DNA of 64,000 nucleotides from NCBI RefSeq assembly GCF_022348085.1, contig NZ_JAKRFN010000012.1:62001-126000 (forward strand), written 5' to 3'. Below are positions 27,432 through 36,169 of the stretch, in pieces. A program made the position numbers and the translations under genes. Within the stretch, counting starts at the first letter, position 1. Each line of letters starts with the position of its first letter. The notes under the pieces were generated by a model. That model was not told the origin of the DNA. It made no database searches and worked only from the letters and a program-made list of their open reading frames with translations. The stretch comes from Mycobacterium sp. PSTR-4-N. Its GTDB lineage: Bacteria; Actinomycetota; Actinomycetes; Mycobacteriales; Mycobacteriaceae.

Positions 27432-27992
27432 TCAGCAGGGGTAGAAGTATCCGCTGCCCAAACGCCACGACACCCGTCGCCAATCACTGAACCACGACAC
27501 ATGGTCGCGGTCGCGGATGATGTAGTAACCCATGTGGTTCTCCCATCCGCACTCGGTGGTGAAGTCCTGATACGGGAAACCCCACGAGAAGATCGGGCCG
27601 CTGTCGCGGTTGAGGAAGTACAGCCCGTGCGTAACACCCAGCGTCTCGCCGGCCCCGGAGCCGTGGCCGGTCCGCCAGCCGCGTGAGGTCACCCGATAGG
27701 TGAACGCGATGAACAACCATTGGGCGCCATCGTGGGGATCGGTCATCTTCGTCACCGTGGTGGACATCCCGCTCAACGACGCGAGCACGGTGTCGTCGGT
27801 GGCGAGGATGTCGCGGTCGCGCATCTTGATCGTCTTGCTGGTGGCGCTGCGCTCAGGGTGGTGTTCGATGCCGAGCAGATTGCTGATGTCGTGCCCGACC
27901 GCGAAGTCGTTGTGCACCATCTCGTCGCTGAGGGTGTCGGTGACCTCGATGTCGGCGCTCCGCGCAAACCGGGTGGTGATGATGTGTGTCAT
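27432..27992 (-). CDS. Hypothetical protein
   Basis: A 186-residue protein starting MTHIITTRFARSAD behind AGGAG; the frame is open further upstream but that part lacks a start signal. It is rich in aromatic residues toward the C-terminus ('YIIRDRDHVSWFSDWRRVSW') and has a late 'TECGWENHMGYY'. No signal peptide. I do not recognise the family. Divergent from the FAD enzyme gene. Confidence 0.7.
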   Translation of the reverse strand: MTHIITTRFARSADIEVTDTLSDEMVHNDFAVGHDISNLLGIEHHPERSATSKTIKMRDRDILATDDTVLASLSGMSTTVTKMTDPHDGAQWLFIAFTYRVTSRGWRTGHGSGAGETLGVTHGLYFLNRDSGPIFSWGFPYQDFTTECGWENHMGYYIIRDRDHVSWFSDWRRVSWRLGSGYFYPC

Positions 27993-28114
27993 GGCTGCTC
28001 CTGCCTTCCCGGCCCACTGTGGGCCGCTGGGTTCAGCCAACGCCCGCCGCGGCGCAGACACCTGCGTAGTGAGGTACTCGAGTCTCGGGGAGATCGTCGG
28101 GCTACCGTGGCCAG

Positions 28115-29062
28115 ATGACCGAGATGCCGCCACGCGTCGCCGTGCTCGGTGCGGGGCTCGCCGGGGCGGCGTGCGCGCAGGCGCTGCGTGAGCGGGGGAT
28201 CACCGTCGAGATCTCCGAGCGTGGCCGCGGTCCCGGCGGCCGGATGGCGTCGCCGACCGTGCAGGGGCGACGCGTCGACCTGGGGGCCGCGTACTTCACG
28301 GTCAAGGAGCCGGCGTTCGGCGCCGTCGTCGACGAGTGGACACGCCGCGGGCTGGCCCGCCCCTGGACCGACACCTTCGCCGTCCTGTCGCCCGGCAGCC
28401 GCGACAGCACCTCCGGCCCCCTGCGCTTCGCCGCCGACCGGGGTCTGCGCTCACTGGTCGACGACCTGCTGCCCGGCGATGTTCGTTTCCAGACCCCGGT
28501 CGAGTCCCTCGACGAGCTGACCCACGACGGCGTCGTGTTGGCGATGCCCGATCCGCAAGCTGCCCGGCTCACCACCGCTCCGCCCGGGGGCTGGGTTCCC
28601 TACGACCCGGTGATCGCGGTCGCGGCCGGCTGGCCGCAGCGCAGCTGGCCGCCGGTCGACGCCGCCTTCATCAACGACGATCCGGACCTGTCGTTCCTCG
28701 CCGACGACGGATCGCGCCGCGGGGACGGCGCCGCGGTGCTCGTCGCGCACACCACCGCCGAGCGGGCGCAGCGGCACCTCGAGAATCCCGAGCAGGCCGT
28801 GGCGCCCGTGCTGGCCGCGATGCGCCGGCTTCTCGGCATCGCGGACGAGCCGCAGTGGACCCACGTGCATCGGTGGACGTTCGCCAAACCGGCGGACACC
28901 CACGGTGAGGCCGCGTTCCACCTCGACACCACCGGCCGGCCGGTCGGGTTGTGCGGTGACTCCTGGTGTCCGTCGGGCGCCCCACGTGTCGAAGCGGCAT
29001 TCTTGTCGGGGCAGCGTCTCGGTGCCGCGATGGCGGCTCATCTCATGGAAGGGAAGTCATGA
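28115..29062 (+). CDS. FAD-dependent amine-oxidase/renalase-like protein
   Basis: A 315-residue flavoprotein. The N-terminal dinucleotide fold 'VAVLGAGLAGAACAQAL' has GxGxxG, followed by the second FAD motif 'ERGRGPGGRMAS' of the amine oxidase type. A late 'GLCGDSWCPSGAPRVEAAFLSGQRLG' is the conserved FAD-binding C-terminus seen in renalase-like enzymes. The substrate is unknown. The stop overlaps the start of the MOSC gene (ATGA). Confidence 0.85.
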   Translation: MTEMPPRVAVLGAGLAGAACAQALRERGITVEISERGRGPGGRMASPTVQGRRVDLGAAYFTVKEPAFGAVVDEWTRRGLARPWTDTFAVLSPGSRDSTSGPLRFAADRGLRSLVDDLLPGDVRFQTPVESLDELTHDGVVLAMPDPQAARLTTAPPGGWVPYDPVIAVAAGWPQRSWPPVDAAFINDDPDLSFLADDGSRRGDGAAVLVAHTTAERAQRHLENPEQAVAPVLAAMRRLLGIADEPQWTHVHRWTFAKPADTHGEAAFHLDTTGRPVGLCGDSWCPSGAPRVEAAFLSGQRLGAAMAAHLMEGKS

Positions 29063-30039
29063 ACGTCATTGAGCTCTGGCGCTTTCCAGTGAAGTCGATG
29101 GGTGGAACGCCGGTGGACGAGCTGCGCATCGACGAGCGCGGCGTACATGCCGACCGGCTGTGGGCAGTCCGCGACGTCGAGAAGGGGGTCACCGCCTCGG
29201 CCCGCCGAATCCCCGCCCTGCTGCAGTGCTCGGCGCGCTACGTCGACGAGCCCGGGCCCGACGCAGGACCCGGACATGTTCCCCCCGTGGTGATCTCGTT
29301 ACCCGACGGCCGGGAGATCACCAGCGACGACCCGACCGTGCACGCCACCCTGAGCGAGCTCGTCGGCCGAGAAGTGCGTCTCACCGCACTCCCGTCACCG
29401 AACGACACCAGCGCCCATCGCATGTCGCTGCAGACCTCGCTCGGCAACTTCGCCGCCGATCAGGTCCGCAGAGATTTCGGTCTCGACGACACCGACGAGT
29501 TGCCTGACACCTCGGTCTTCACCACCCGCCAGATGGTGACGTTGGCGCGCTATTCCACACCTCCGGGGACGTTCGTCGACCTCAGCCCGGTCCATGTGCT
29601 CAGTACCGCGAGTCTGCGCAGCCTCTCGGTCGACGGCACCCCGTACGACGTGCGGCGGTTTCGGCCCAACGTGCTCGTCGATGTCGACAGTCCCGACCCG
29701 TTCCCTGAATCCGCCTGGGTCGGCGGCGAGATTCACGTGGGCACCGTCGTGCTGTCGGTGACCAACCCGACGATCCGGTGCGTGGTCGGGACGCGGCCGC
29801 AGCCGGGCCTGGACAAGGACCTGTCGGTGACCCGGCAGCTGGCCCAGAAGACGAACCGTTTCCTCGGCATCTACGCCGACGTCGCCACCGCGGGCACCGT
29901 GCGCGTCGCCGACGAGGCGACCGTCTATCTGCCGCCGCCACCGAACGTGGTCGAGAGGACGGCCACCGCGGTCGGCAAGTCGGCCAGCCGGGGGTTGCAG
30001 AAGCTGGTCGAAGCCACGGTGCTGCGCTTCGCGAAGTGA
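29059..30039 (+). CDS. MOSC domain protein
   Basis: A 326-residue protein with an N-terminal MOSC beta-barrel ('NVIELWRFPVKSMGGTPVDE') and a C-terminal MOSC domain with a conserved cysteine ('NPTIRCVVGTRPQPGLDKD'). MOSC proteins bind the molybdenum cofactor and carry sulfur or reduce N-hydroxylated compounds (MARC-like). Translationally coupled to the FAD enzyme; the pairing suggests a redox pathway with the flavoprotein as electron donor, an inference from order only. Confidence 0.85.
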   Translation: MNVIELWRFPVKSMGGTPVDELRIDERGVHADRLWAVRDVEKGVTASARRIPALLQCSARYVDEPGPDAGPGHVPPVVISLPDGREITSDDPTVHATLSELVGREVRLTALPSPNDTSAHRMSLQTSLGNFAADQVRRDFGLDDTDELPDTSVFTTRQMVTLARYSTPPGTFVDLSPVHVLSTASLRSLSVDGTPYDVRRFRPNVLVDVDSPDPFPESAWVGGEIHVGTVVLSVTNPTIRCVVGTRPQPGLDKDLSVTRQLAQKTNRFLGIYADVATAGTVRVADEATVYLPPPPNVVERTATAVGKSASRGLQKLVEATVLRFAK

Positions 30040-30043
30040 CGGA

Positions 30044-30976
30044 TCACCGGCCCGGGTGCCGCAGGTGGTCGGGCTGACTCACCCAGCCCGGCGGGACATC
30101 GACCGACAACGCGAGATGCACGAACCGGCCCACCGCTGCGGTCGTCGCGCGGATCGGGCACCACTGCAGCGTGTAGGGAATGAACCGAGGCGGTTCCAGC
30201 GGTACGAGCCTCACCCCGGGTGTAGCGCCTGCGACGGCGGCCGTGGTCAGTGTCCAGTCCACCTCACGTTGTTCGGGCCAGCGGTGCGCCGACAGATCGA
30301 TCTCGGTCAATTCGACCGAAGGAGGCGCTGTTTCGGCGTCGTCGAGGATCTTCTGCAAGGCCAGCGACCACGCGGGGAACAACGCCTCGCTGTGCGCACC
30401 CAGGGTCTCGCCGGACAAGTGGGCGAGGTCGATCGACGGACGGTGCGCGAAGCGATGGCTCTCACGAAGCGCCACCACCACCGGCTCGGCGCAGAACACC
30501 TCGCTCAAGATGCCGGGCGGGTTGGTGACCGGTCCGCAGGTGATCGCGACATCGAGCGCGCCCTCTGCGATGGCCTGTTGCAGATCGGGAAGCCACATCC
30601 GGCGCACCGAGAGCTCGACTTCAGGTGCTGCTCGGCCGAGCGCATGCGCCAGATGGGGGGTCAGCAGCGGTGCCGCAGGCGGCGTGATGCCCAGCCGCAC
30701 CGTCCCCGTGTCACCGTCGGCGAGCCGGCGCACTGCGGCCGCTGCGCCTTCGACATCGTCGAGAATGCTCACCGCACGCCCGAACAACTCGGCGCCCGCC
30801 TGCGTAAGGGCCACTCGGCGCGTCGTCCTGGTCAGCAGTGAGGTGCCCACTTCCCGTTCGAGACGGCGAATCAGCTCACTCAACGTGGGCTGAGAGATGT
30901 GGAGTCTTTCGGCGGCGCGGCCGAAGTGCAGCTCTCGCGCCACCGCGACGAACGCCTCCAGCTGGCGCAGTTCCAC
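30044..30976 (-). CDS. LysR-family transcriptional regulator
   Basis: A 310-residue protein. The N-terminal helix-turn-helix is 'FGRAAERLHISQPTLSELIR', and the rest is the periplasmic-binding-like effector domain ('VRLGITPPAAPLLTPHLAHAL'). It is divergent from the hydrolase/isochorismatase/DUF1348 operon, with only 43 bases between the starts, so it is likely to control that operon. Confidence 0.9.
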   Translation of the reverse strand: MELRQLEAFVAVARELHFGRAAERLHISQPTLSELIRRLEREVGTSLLTRTTRRVALTQAGAELFGRAVSILDDVEGAAAAVRRLADGDTGTVRLGITPPAAPLLTPHLAHALGRAAPEVELSVRRMWLPDLQQAIAEGALDVAITCGPVTNPPGILSEVFCAEPVVVALRESHRFAHRPSIDLAHLSGETLGAHSEALFPAWSLALQKILDDAETAPPSVELTEIDLSAHRWPEQREVDWTLTTAAVAGATPGVRLVPLEPPRFIPYTLQWCPIRATTAAVGRFVHLALSVDVPPGWVSQPDHLRHPGR

Positions 30977-31019
30977 CCGACGATCCTAAGGCCCATGACG
31001 CGATTGATCAGCCGGCCCG

Positions 31020-31955
31020 ATGAATGCGATTCCAGATCGGCCCTTGTTCGCCGCATGGCGGACCGCGCAGGCTGAACGCGTGTCCGAAAACATCACGCGC
31101 TACCACACCGCGACCATCGACGGGCTCGACGTCTTCTACCGGGAGGCCGGCGATCCCAACCGGCCCACAGTGCTTCTGCTGCACGGCTTTCCGTCCAGCT
31201 CGCACATGTTCCGCAACCTGATCGCCGCGCTGGCCGACGACTATCATCTGGTCGCGCCCGATCACGTGGGCTTCGGGCAGTCGGCGATGCCCTCGGTCAA
31301 TCAGTTCACCTACAGCTTCGATCGGCTCACCGAGATCACCGAGGGACTGATCGCGCATCTCGGCCTCGATCGCTTCGCCATCTACATCCACGATTACGGC
31401 GCCCCGATCGGCCTGCGTATCGCCCATGCCCGGCCCGACCGCATCACCGCGATCATCAGCCAGAGCGGCAACGCCTATCTCGAGGGCTTCACCCCGTTCT
31501 GGGACCGTCTTTTTGCGCACGCGAAAGACCGCGGTGCGAACGAGGATTCGGTACGCGAGTACTTCACCGCCGACACCACGCGGTGGCAGTACACCCACGG
31601 CGTACCCGCTGACCGGCTGGACCGGATCGCCCCGGAGGCCTGGCAGCTCGACCAGGCCGGGCTGGACCGCAAAGGCAACGACGCGATCCAGCTGCAACTG
31701 TTCTGGGATTACCAATTCAACCTCGACGGCTACCCGGGGTTCCAGGAGTACTTCCGCACCCATCAACCGCCGCTGCTGGTGACGTGGGGGCGCAACGACC
31801 AGATCTTCGGCGCCGAAGGCGCCGAGGCCTTCAAGCGTGACCTGCCCGACGGCGAGTACCACCTGCTCGACACCGGCCACTTCGCGCTGGAGACCCACGG
31901 CGACGAGATCGTCGGTTACATGCGGGACTTCCTCGGCCGGAAGGTGACGCGGTGA
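31020..31955 (+). CDS. Alpha/beta hydrolase (haloalkane dehalogenase / epoxide hydrolase-like)
   Basis: A 311-residue hydrolase. Oxyanion segment 'LLHGFPSSSHMFRNLI', an aspartate nucleophile at the elbow 'YIHDYGAPIGLRIA' (D in place of S, as in dehalogenases and epoxide hydrolases), and the catalytic histidine in 'LLDTGHFALETHGDE'. It therefore probably opens a C-halogen or epoxide bond, but close relatives are esterases too. Stop overlaps the next start (GTGA). Start ATG 31020; a GTG at 31080 is an alternative. Confidence 0.82.
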   Translation: MNAIPDRPLFAAWRTAQAERVSENITRYHTATIDGLDVFYREAGDPNRPTVLLLHGFPSSSHMFRNLIAALADDYHLVAPDHVGFGQSAMPSVNQFTYSFDRLTEITEGLIAHLGLDRFAIYIHDYGAPIGLRIAHARPDRITAIISQSGNAYLEGFTPFWDRLFAHAKDRGANEDSVREYFTADTTRWQYTHGVPADRLDRIAPEAWQLDQAGLDRKGNDAIQLQLFWDYQFNLDGYPGFQEYFRTHQPPLLVTWGRNDQIFGAEGAEAFKRDLPDGEYHLLDTGHFALETHGDEIVGYMRDFLGRKVTR

Positions 31956-32617
31956 TCCGCACGCCGGCCGACACCGCGGTGGTCGTGATAGACCCGCAGA
32001 ACGACGTGCTCAGCCCGACGGGGAAGAACTGGGAGGTGTTGCGCGACAGCGTCGCCGAGAACCGGACCGTCGAGCATCTCGTCGAGTTGCTCAGCGCGGC
32101 TCACGGCAACGGGTACGGGGTGTTCGTCTCACCGCACTACTTCTATCCCACCGACCACCGCTGGCTGTTCAACGGACCGCTGGAAACCGACGAACTGCGC
32201 ACGGACACCTTCGCCCGCCGCGGGCCGCTGACCCTCGACGGGTTTCGCGGCTCCGGCGCGGACTGGCTGCCCGAACTCGCTCCGCTCATCGATCACGACG
32301 GCACCGTCGTGGCCAGCCCCCACAAGGTGTGGGGACCGCAGACCAACGACCTGGTCCTGCAGCTGCGCAAACGCCGGATCGGCACGGTGGTGCTGTGCGG
32401 GATGCTCGCCAACATCTGCGTCGAATCGCATCTTCGCGACCTCCTGGAGCAGGGTTTCGAAGTCGTCGTGGTCAGCGATGCCACCGCGGGGCCGCGGCAC
32501 CCGGTGTTCGGTGACGGCTATCAGGCGGCCCTGGTCAACTACGCGTTCCTCGCGCACGATGTCATGACCACGAACGACGCGGTCAGCGCGATGACGAAGG
32601 AAGGTGCTCGATCATGA
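31952..32617 (+). CDS. Cysteine hydrolase, isochorismatase family
   Basis: A 221-residue enzyme with the catalytic triad of the family: Asp in '[11 protein letters not shown]', Lys in '[14 protein letters not shown]' and the nucleophile Cys in '[17 protein letters not shown]'. Members hydrolyse amides (nicotinamide, N-carbamoyl compounds) or isochorismate. GTG start overlaps the hydrolase stop, and the stop overlaps the next ATG, so three coupled genes work together, under a divergent LysR gene. Confidence 0.85.
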   Translation: MIRTPADTAVVVIDPQNDVLSPTGKNWEVLRDSVAENRTVEHLVELLSAAHGNGYGVFVSPHYFYPTDHRWLFNGPLETDELRTDTFARRGPLTLDGFRGSGADWLPELAPLIDHDGTVVASPHKVWGPQTNDLVLQLRKRRIGTVVLCGMLANICVESHLRDLLEQGFEVVVVSDATAGPRHPVFGDGYQAALVNYAFLAHDVMTTNDAVSAMTKEGARS

Positions 32618-33075
32618 CGGAATCCCGGCCCCCGTTTCCGCCGTTCGACTTGACCACCGCGCTGCAGAAAGTGCAGGCCGCCGAAGACGCATGGAACACC
32701 TGCGACCCGCACCGGGTCAGCCTCGCCTACACCGAGGACAGCGTGTGGCGCAACCGCGACCAGTTCGTCACCGGGCGGGCCCAGATCGTGGAGTTCCTCA
32801 CCGCCAAATGGGAGCGCGAGCTCGACTACGCGCTGCGCAAGAGCCTCTGGGGCTTTCGCCACAACCGGATCGGCGTGCGGTTTCAGTACGAGTGCCGCGA
32901 CGCCTCAGGTCAGTGGTGGCGCAGCTACGGCAACGAACTGTGGGAGTTCGACGAGCGCGGTCTGATGCGTCGGCGTGAGGCGAGCATCAACGACGTGCCG
33001 ATCGACGAGTCGGCGCGCCGCTATTTCGGGCCGCGGCCGGAGGCCGAACACGGTCACGAGATCCCGCTGCAGTGA
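32614..33075 (+). CDS. DUF1348 (NTF2-like) family protein
   Basis: A 153-residue protein of the NTF2-like alpha/beta barrel. '[20 protein letters not shown]' and '[21 protein letters not shown]' match DUF1348. No enzymatic residue can be assigned. Third gene of the coupled operon after the isochorismatase-like hydrolase. Confidence 0.8.
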   Translation: MTESRPPFPPFDLTTALQKVQAAEDAWNTCDPHRVSLAYTEDSVWRNRDQFVTGRAQIVEFLTAKWERELDYALRKSLWGFRHNRIGVRFQYECRDASGQWWRSYGNELWEFDERGLMRRREASINDVPIDESARRYFGPRPEAEHGHEIPLQ

Positions 33076-33098
33076 GGATGTTTCGCCCAGGACCGAAT

Positions 33099-33116
33099 GC
33101 ATGCGCATGCGCATGC
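33099..33116. repeat. Three tandem GCATGC units (18-bp perfect palindrome)
   Basis: Three consecutive GCATGC hexamers form an 18-bp self-complementary, alternating purine-pyrimidine tract between the DUF1348 stop and the phosphatidylserine decarboxylase-like gene. It could be an operator or a hairpin; no T-run follows, so it is not a typical intrinsic terminator. Confidence 0.7.
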
Positions 33117-33185
33117 GATTGGACGTCCAGGTGATTCACAGGTAGTCGTGTTTGCCGTGAACCGGCGGCGGGAAAAGCCAATCAG

Positions 33186-34421
33186 GTGAGCGGAGAAAGC
33201 GGTGCCGAACCGGACACCATCATCAAGCAATTGCACGACATCCTCGACCGCGAGCACGGCCTGCGAGAACTCCTGGAGAAGTCTCTGCAGCAGGCGTCGC
33301 TGCGTGCGCAGGAATCCCTGAACGGCGACCTCTACCAGGCATTGGACTGGCCGACGACGCTGGGCGAGTACGACGACTATCTGTCCGGCTTCATCCGATG
33401 GATTCCCCGGCAAACCGATGCGCCGGCGTGGAAGACCACCGCGCCCCACCAGCGCTACGCCAAAGAGGTCAGCGACAGGCTGGCCCACTTCTTCTGGCTG
33501 GTCGACCAGAAGGTCGGCGACGGCGATGATCAAGCAATCGCGGAGCGCTCCAGCGTATTTCGCTCTTGGCTCACCACATTTGCACGGACGTGGGGAAACT
33601 TCCTCGACACCCCGGAATCCTTCGACGACGAGATCCTGCAGTCCTTTCTGCAGGACGCGCCGGAGTACACGATCGAGGAATCGTTGATCAACGGTCGGCC
33701 GAACATGCCCAGCGGCTGGCGTACTTTCAACCAGTTCTTCGCCCGCGAGCTCAACCCCGGGCTGCGCCCGATCGCCGCGCCCGGTGAGAACCGCGTCGTC
33801 ACTTCGCCGGCCGACTGCTCGTTCCAGCACGCCTACGACATCAGCGCCGACTCGGAAATCCCCGCGACCACGATCAAGGGCACTCACCGATACGGGAACA
33901 TCGCCCAGCTGCTGGACGGCAGCCGCTACGCGAACGCGTTCGCCAACGGCACCTTCGTGCACTACATGCTGCCGCCCTCGGCATACCACCGCTATCACGT
34001 CCCGGTGTCCGGCACCGTCGAGGAATCCTTCGTGATCCAAGGTCAGGTGTACATGCAGGTGGACCTCGAAGATCACGCTCTGCAGGCCCGCGACAGCACC
34101 AGCAGCGGCTACGAGTTCTTCCAGACCCGCGGCGTGCTGATACTGGACACCTCTCGATCCGGGCACGGCGACCTGGGCCTGGTCGGCGTCGTTCCCGTGG
34201 GGATGTCGAATGTCGCGTCGGTGACGCTGAGCACCGTGGTGGGAACCCAGGTGGTCAAGGGGGAGGAGTTCGGCTACTTCCAGTTCGGCGGGTCGGACAT
34301 CATCATCCTGTTCCAGGAGGGCATCGAACCCACGGTCGACACCGATTCCGAACCGCGCCGAATGGGGTCTGTGGTGGCGCGCGTCGACGGGCGCGGCGGG
34401 AGGCACCGCAGCGATGGGTGA
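33186..34421 (+). CDS. Phosphatidylserine decarboxylase-like pyruvoyl enzyme
   Basis: A 411-residue protein. The N-terminal third ('YLSGFIRWIPRQTDAPAW') matches the phosphatidylserine decarboxylase-associated domain found in a divergent subgroup. The catalytic domain shows 'NQFFARELNPGLRPIA', the histidine motif 'YHRYHVPVSGTV' and a late 'FGYFQFGGSDIIILF', whose GGS would supply the serine that becomes the pyruvoyl group. The site is not the canonical LGST of standard Psd, so the substrate may not be phosphatidylserine. Overlaps the M42 peptidase start by 8 bases. Confidence 0.8.
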   Translation: MSGESGAEPDTIIKQLHDILDREHGLRELLEKSLQQASLRAQESLNGDLYQALDWPTTLGEYDDYLSGFIRWIPRQTDAPAWKTTAPHQRYAKEVSDRLAHFFWLVDQKVGDGDDQAIAERSSVFRSWLTTFARTWGNFLDTPESFDDEILQSFLQDAPEYTIEESLINGRPNMPSGWRTFNQFFARELNPGLRPIAAPGENRVVTSPADCSFQHAYDISADSEIPATTIKGTHRYGNIAQLLDGSRYANAFANGTFVHYMLPPSAYHRYHVPVSGTVEESFVIQGQVYMQVDLEDHALQARDSTSSGYEFFQTRGVLILDTSRSGHGDLGLVGVVPVGMSNVASVTLSTVVGTQVVKGEEFGYFQFGGSDIIILFQEGIEPTVDTDSEPRRMGSVVARVDGRGGRHRSDG

Positions 34422-35514
34422 GGTGAAAGAGACGTTGCACCGAGACCTGTTGCAGGAGCTCCTGTGGGCCTACGGCCCGGGCGGGCAGGAAGACGCGGTC
34501 CGCGAGATCTGCCGCCGGGAACTCGAGCCACACGTCGACGAAAGCTGGGTCGACAAGGCAGGCAACCTCGTCGGACTCGTGCGCGGCAGCGACACGGACA
34601 CCGCCCGCGCGGGTTCGTACGACGATGAGCGCGCCACCAGAATCCTCGCGCACATGGACGAGCTGTCCATGATCGTCAAACGGGTCGACGACGACGGCAT
34701 CCTGCACGTGACGCCTGCCGGGGTGATGTATCCGGCCAACTTCGGGCTCGGGCCGGTCGCGATCCTCGGCGATCGGACGACCCTGACCGGCGTGCTGTCG
34801 CTGGGTTCCGAGCACACCACGAAGGAGAGCCTGCGGATCTGGCAGACCAAACCGGACAAAGGCGGCGAGTCCATGGATTGGCTGCATGTCTACGTCTTCA
34901 CCGGCTGCACCCGGCAGGAACTGACCGCCGCGGGCGTGCATCCCGGCACCCGGGTGTGCATCGAACGCAGCAAGCGCACGTTGGTCGACGTCGGAGCGTA
35001 CCTGGGCTCCTACTTCATGGACGACCGAGCCTCGGTGACCGCGCTGCTGCACACTGCGCAGGTGCTGCGGGAACAGTCGCAACGGCCCGCCAACGACGTG
35101 TATTTCGTGTTCACCACCAACGAGGAGATCGGCGGGGTGGGGGCGTCGTACGCGTGCCGCACGCTGCCCGGTGATCTCACGGTGGCGCTGGAGGTGGGGC
35201 CGACGGAGGCCGAATACGACACGACGGTCACCGGCGGTCCGATCATCGCCTACAGCGACACCCGCTGCGTCTACGACAAGGACGTCGCTGATCGCCTGAT
35301 CGAGATCGCCACCGAACTCGGGCTCTCGCCGCAAGCCGCGGTCCTCGGCGCCTTCGAGTCGGACGCCTCGCACGCCAAGGCCTCGGGCCTCTCGCCCCGG
35401 GCCGGTCTGTTGTGCGTGCCGACGCTGAGCACGCACGGCTACGAGGTGATCCCGCGGACCGCGACCGCGGACATGGCCAGCGTGCTCGTGCGGTTCCTCG
35501 GTGAGAAAGCCTGA
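34414..35514 (+). CDS. M42-family metallopeptidase (aminopeptidase-like)
   Basis: A 366-residue peptidase with the M42 metal ligands: H in 'RILAHMDELSMIVKR', D in 'YFMDDRASVTALL', E-E in 'FTTNEEIGGVGASY', D in 'AYSDTRCVYD', and H in 'LSTHGYEVIPRT'. The family cleaves N-terminal residues from peptides. Its first 8 bases overlap the decarboxylase-like gene, so translation is coupled and the two may act in one pathway. Confidence 0.85.
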   Translation: MGEVKETLHRDLLQELLWAYGPGGQEDAVREICRRELEPHVDESWVDKAGNLVGLVRGSDTDTARAGSYDDERATRILAHMDELSMIVKRVDDDGILHVTPAGVMYPANFGLGPVAILGDRTTLTGVLSLGSEHTTKESLRIWQTKPDKGGESMDWLHVYVFTGCTRQELTAAGVHPGTRVCIERSKRTLVDVGAYLGSYFMDDRASVTALLHTAQVLREQSQRPANDVYFVFTTNEEIGGVGASYACRTLPGDLTVALEVGPTEAEYDTTVTGGPIIAYSDTRCVYDKDVADRLIEIATELGLSPQAAVLGAFESDASHAKASGLSPRAGLLCVPTLSTHGYEVIPRTATADMASVLVRFLGEKA

Positions 35515-35563
35515 ACCGCCGACCGCCTGATTCAGCCGGCCACTCAGCGGGTAGGTCGACCAC

Positions 35564-35983
35564 ATGCCCATGACCAAGAAGAACGGCAAGCCGAAGAAGA
35601 GCGAGTTGCCGAGCACGCTGAAGAAGTCGGGTAAGAAAGCCCAGCGCACCTTCGCCAAGGCACACGACGCCGCCGCCGAGGAATACGGCGACGGAGAACG
35701 TGCGCACCGCGTCGCCTACAGCGCACTGAAACACAAGTTCGAGAAGGTGGGCGACCACTGGGAGAAGAAGGACAAGAAGGGTCCGTCCGATTCCCGCGCC
35801 CGCAGCGGCGGCCCGAAACCCAAGGGCCGCAGCGCCGAAGGCGTCGATGCGAACGCGTCCAAGAAACACCTGGTCGAGGTGGCGCGCAAACTCGACATCC
35901 CCCGCCGTTCGACGATGAAAAAAGACGAACTGGTTTCGGCGATCAAGAAGGCCAACCGCCGCGAGAGCGCCCGCAGCCGCTAG
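35564..35983 (+). CDS. ChaB / Rho-N-like small basic protein
   Basis: A 139-residue, lysine-rich protein. 'LPSTLKKSGKKAQRTFAKAHD' to 'AHRVAYSALKHKFEKVGDHW' is the ChaB domain, and the C-terminal 'SKKHLVEVARKLDIPRRSTM' resembles a Rho N-terminal/SAP-like nucleic-acid-binding helix pair. Probably DNA- or RNA-associated; role unknown. Confidence 0.8.
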   Translation: MPMTKKNGKPKKSELPSTLKKSGKKAQRTFAKAHDAAAEEYGDGERAHRVAYSALKHKFEKVGDHWEKKDKKGPSDSRARSGGPKPKGRSAEGVDANASKKHLVEVARKLDIPRRSTMKKDELVSAIKKANRRESARSR

Positions 35984-36072
35984 CCGCATCACGTCGCGAT
36001 CACCGTGCCGATGCTTGCGGCTGAGCATCAGTTGCTGCCCGTGTCCGATATGTGATCGTCCGCCCCGAAGTC

Positions 36073-36102
36073 GGGCCCCCAAAAACGGGGCCCCCAAAAA
36101 CG
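36073..36102. repeat. Two 15-bp tandem repeats (G/C/A homopolymer blocks)
   Basis: Two perfect copies of GGGCCCCCAAAAACG, 36073-36087 and 36088-36102, upstream of the amino-acid ABC operon. They lie in the 185-base gap between the ChaB gene and the transporter, which holds no other feature I can recognise apart from a ribosome-binding site. Confidence 0.75.
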
Positions 36103-36169
36103 GGCAGTGTGCGGTCAATCAGGCTAGTTTGAGTCTTTCCCGTGTCATGATCGAAAGGGAGGGACCAGC

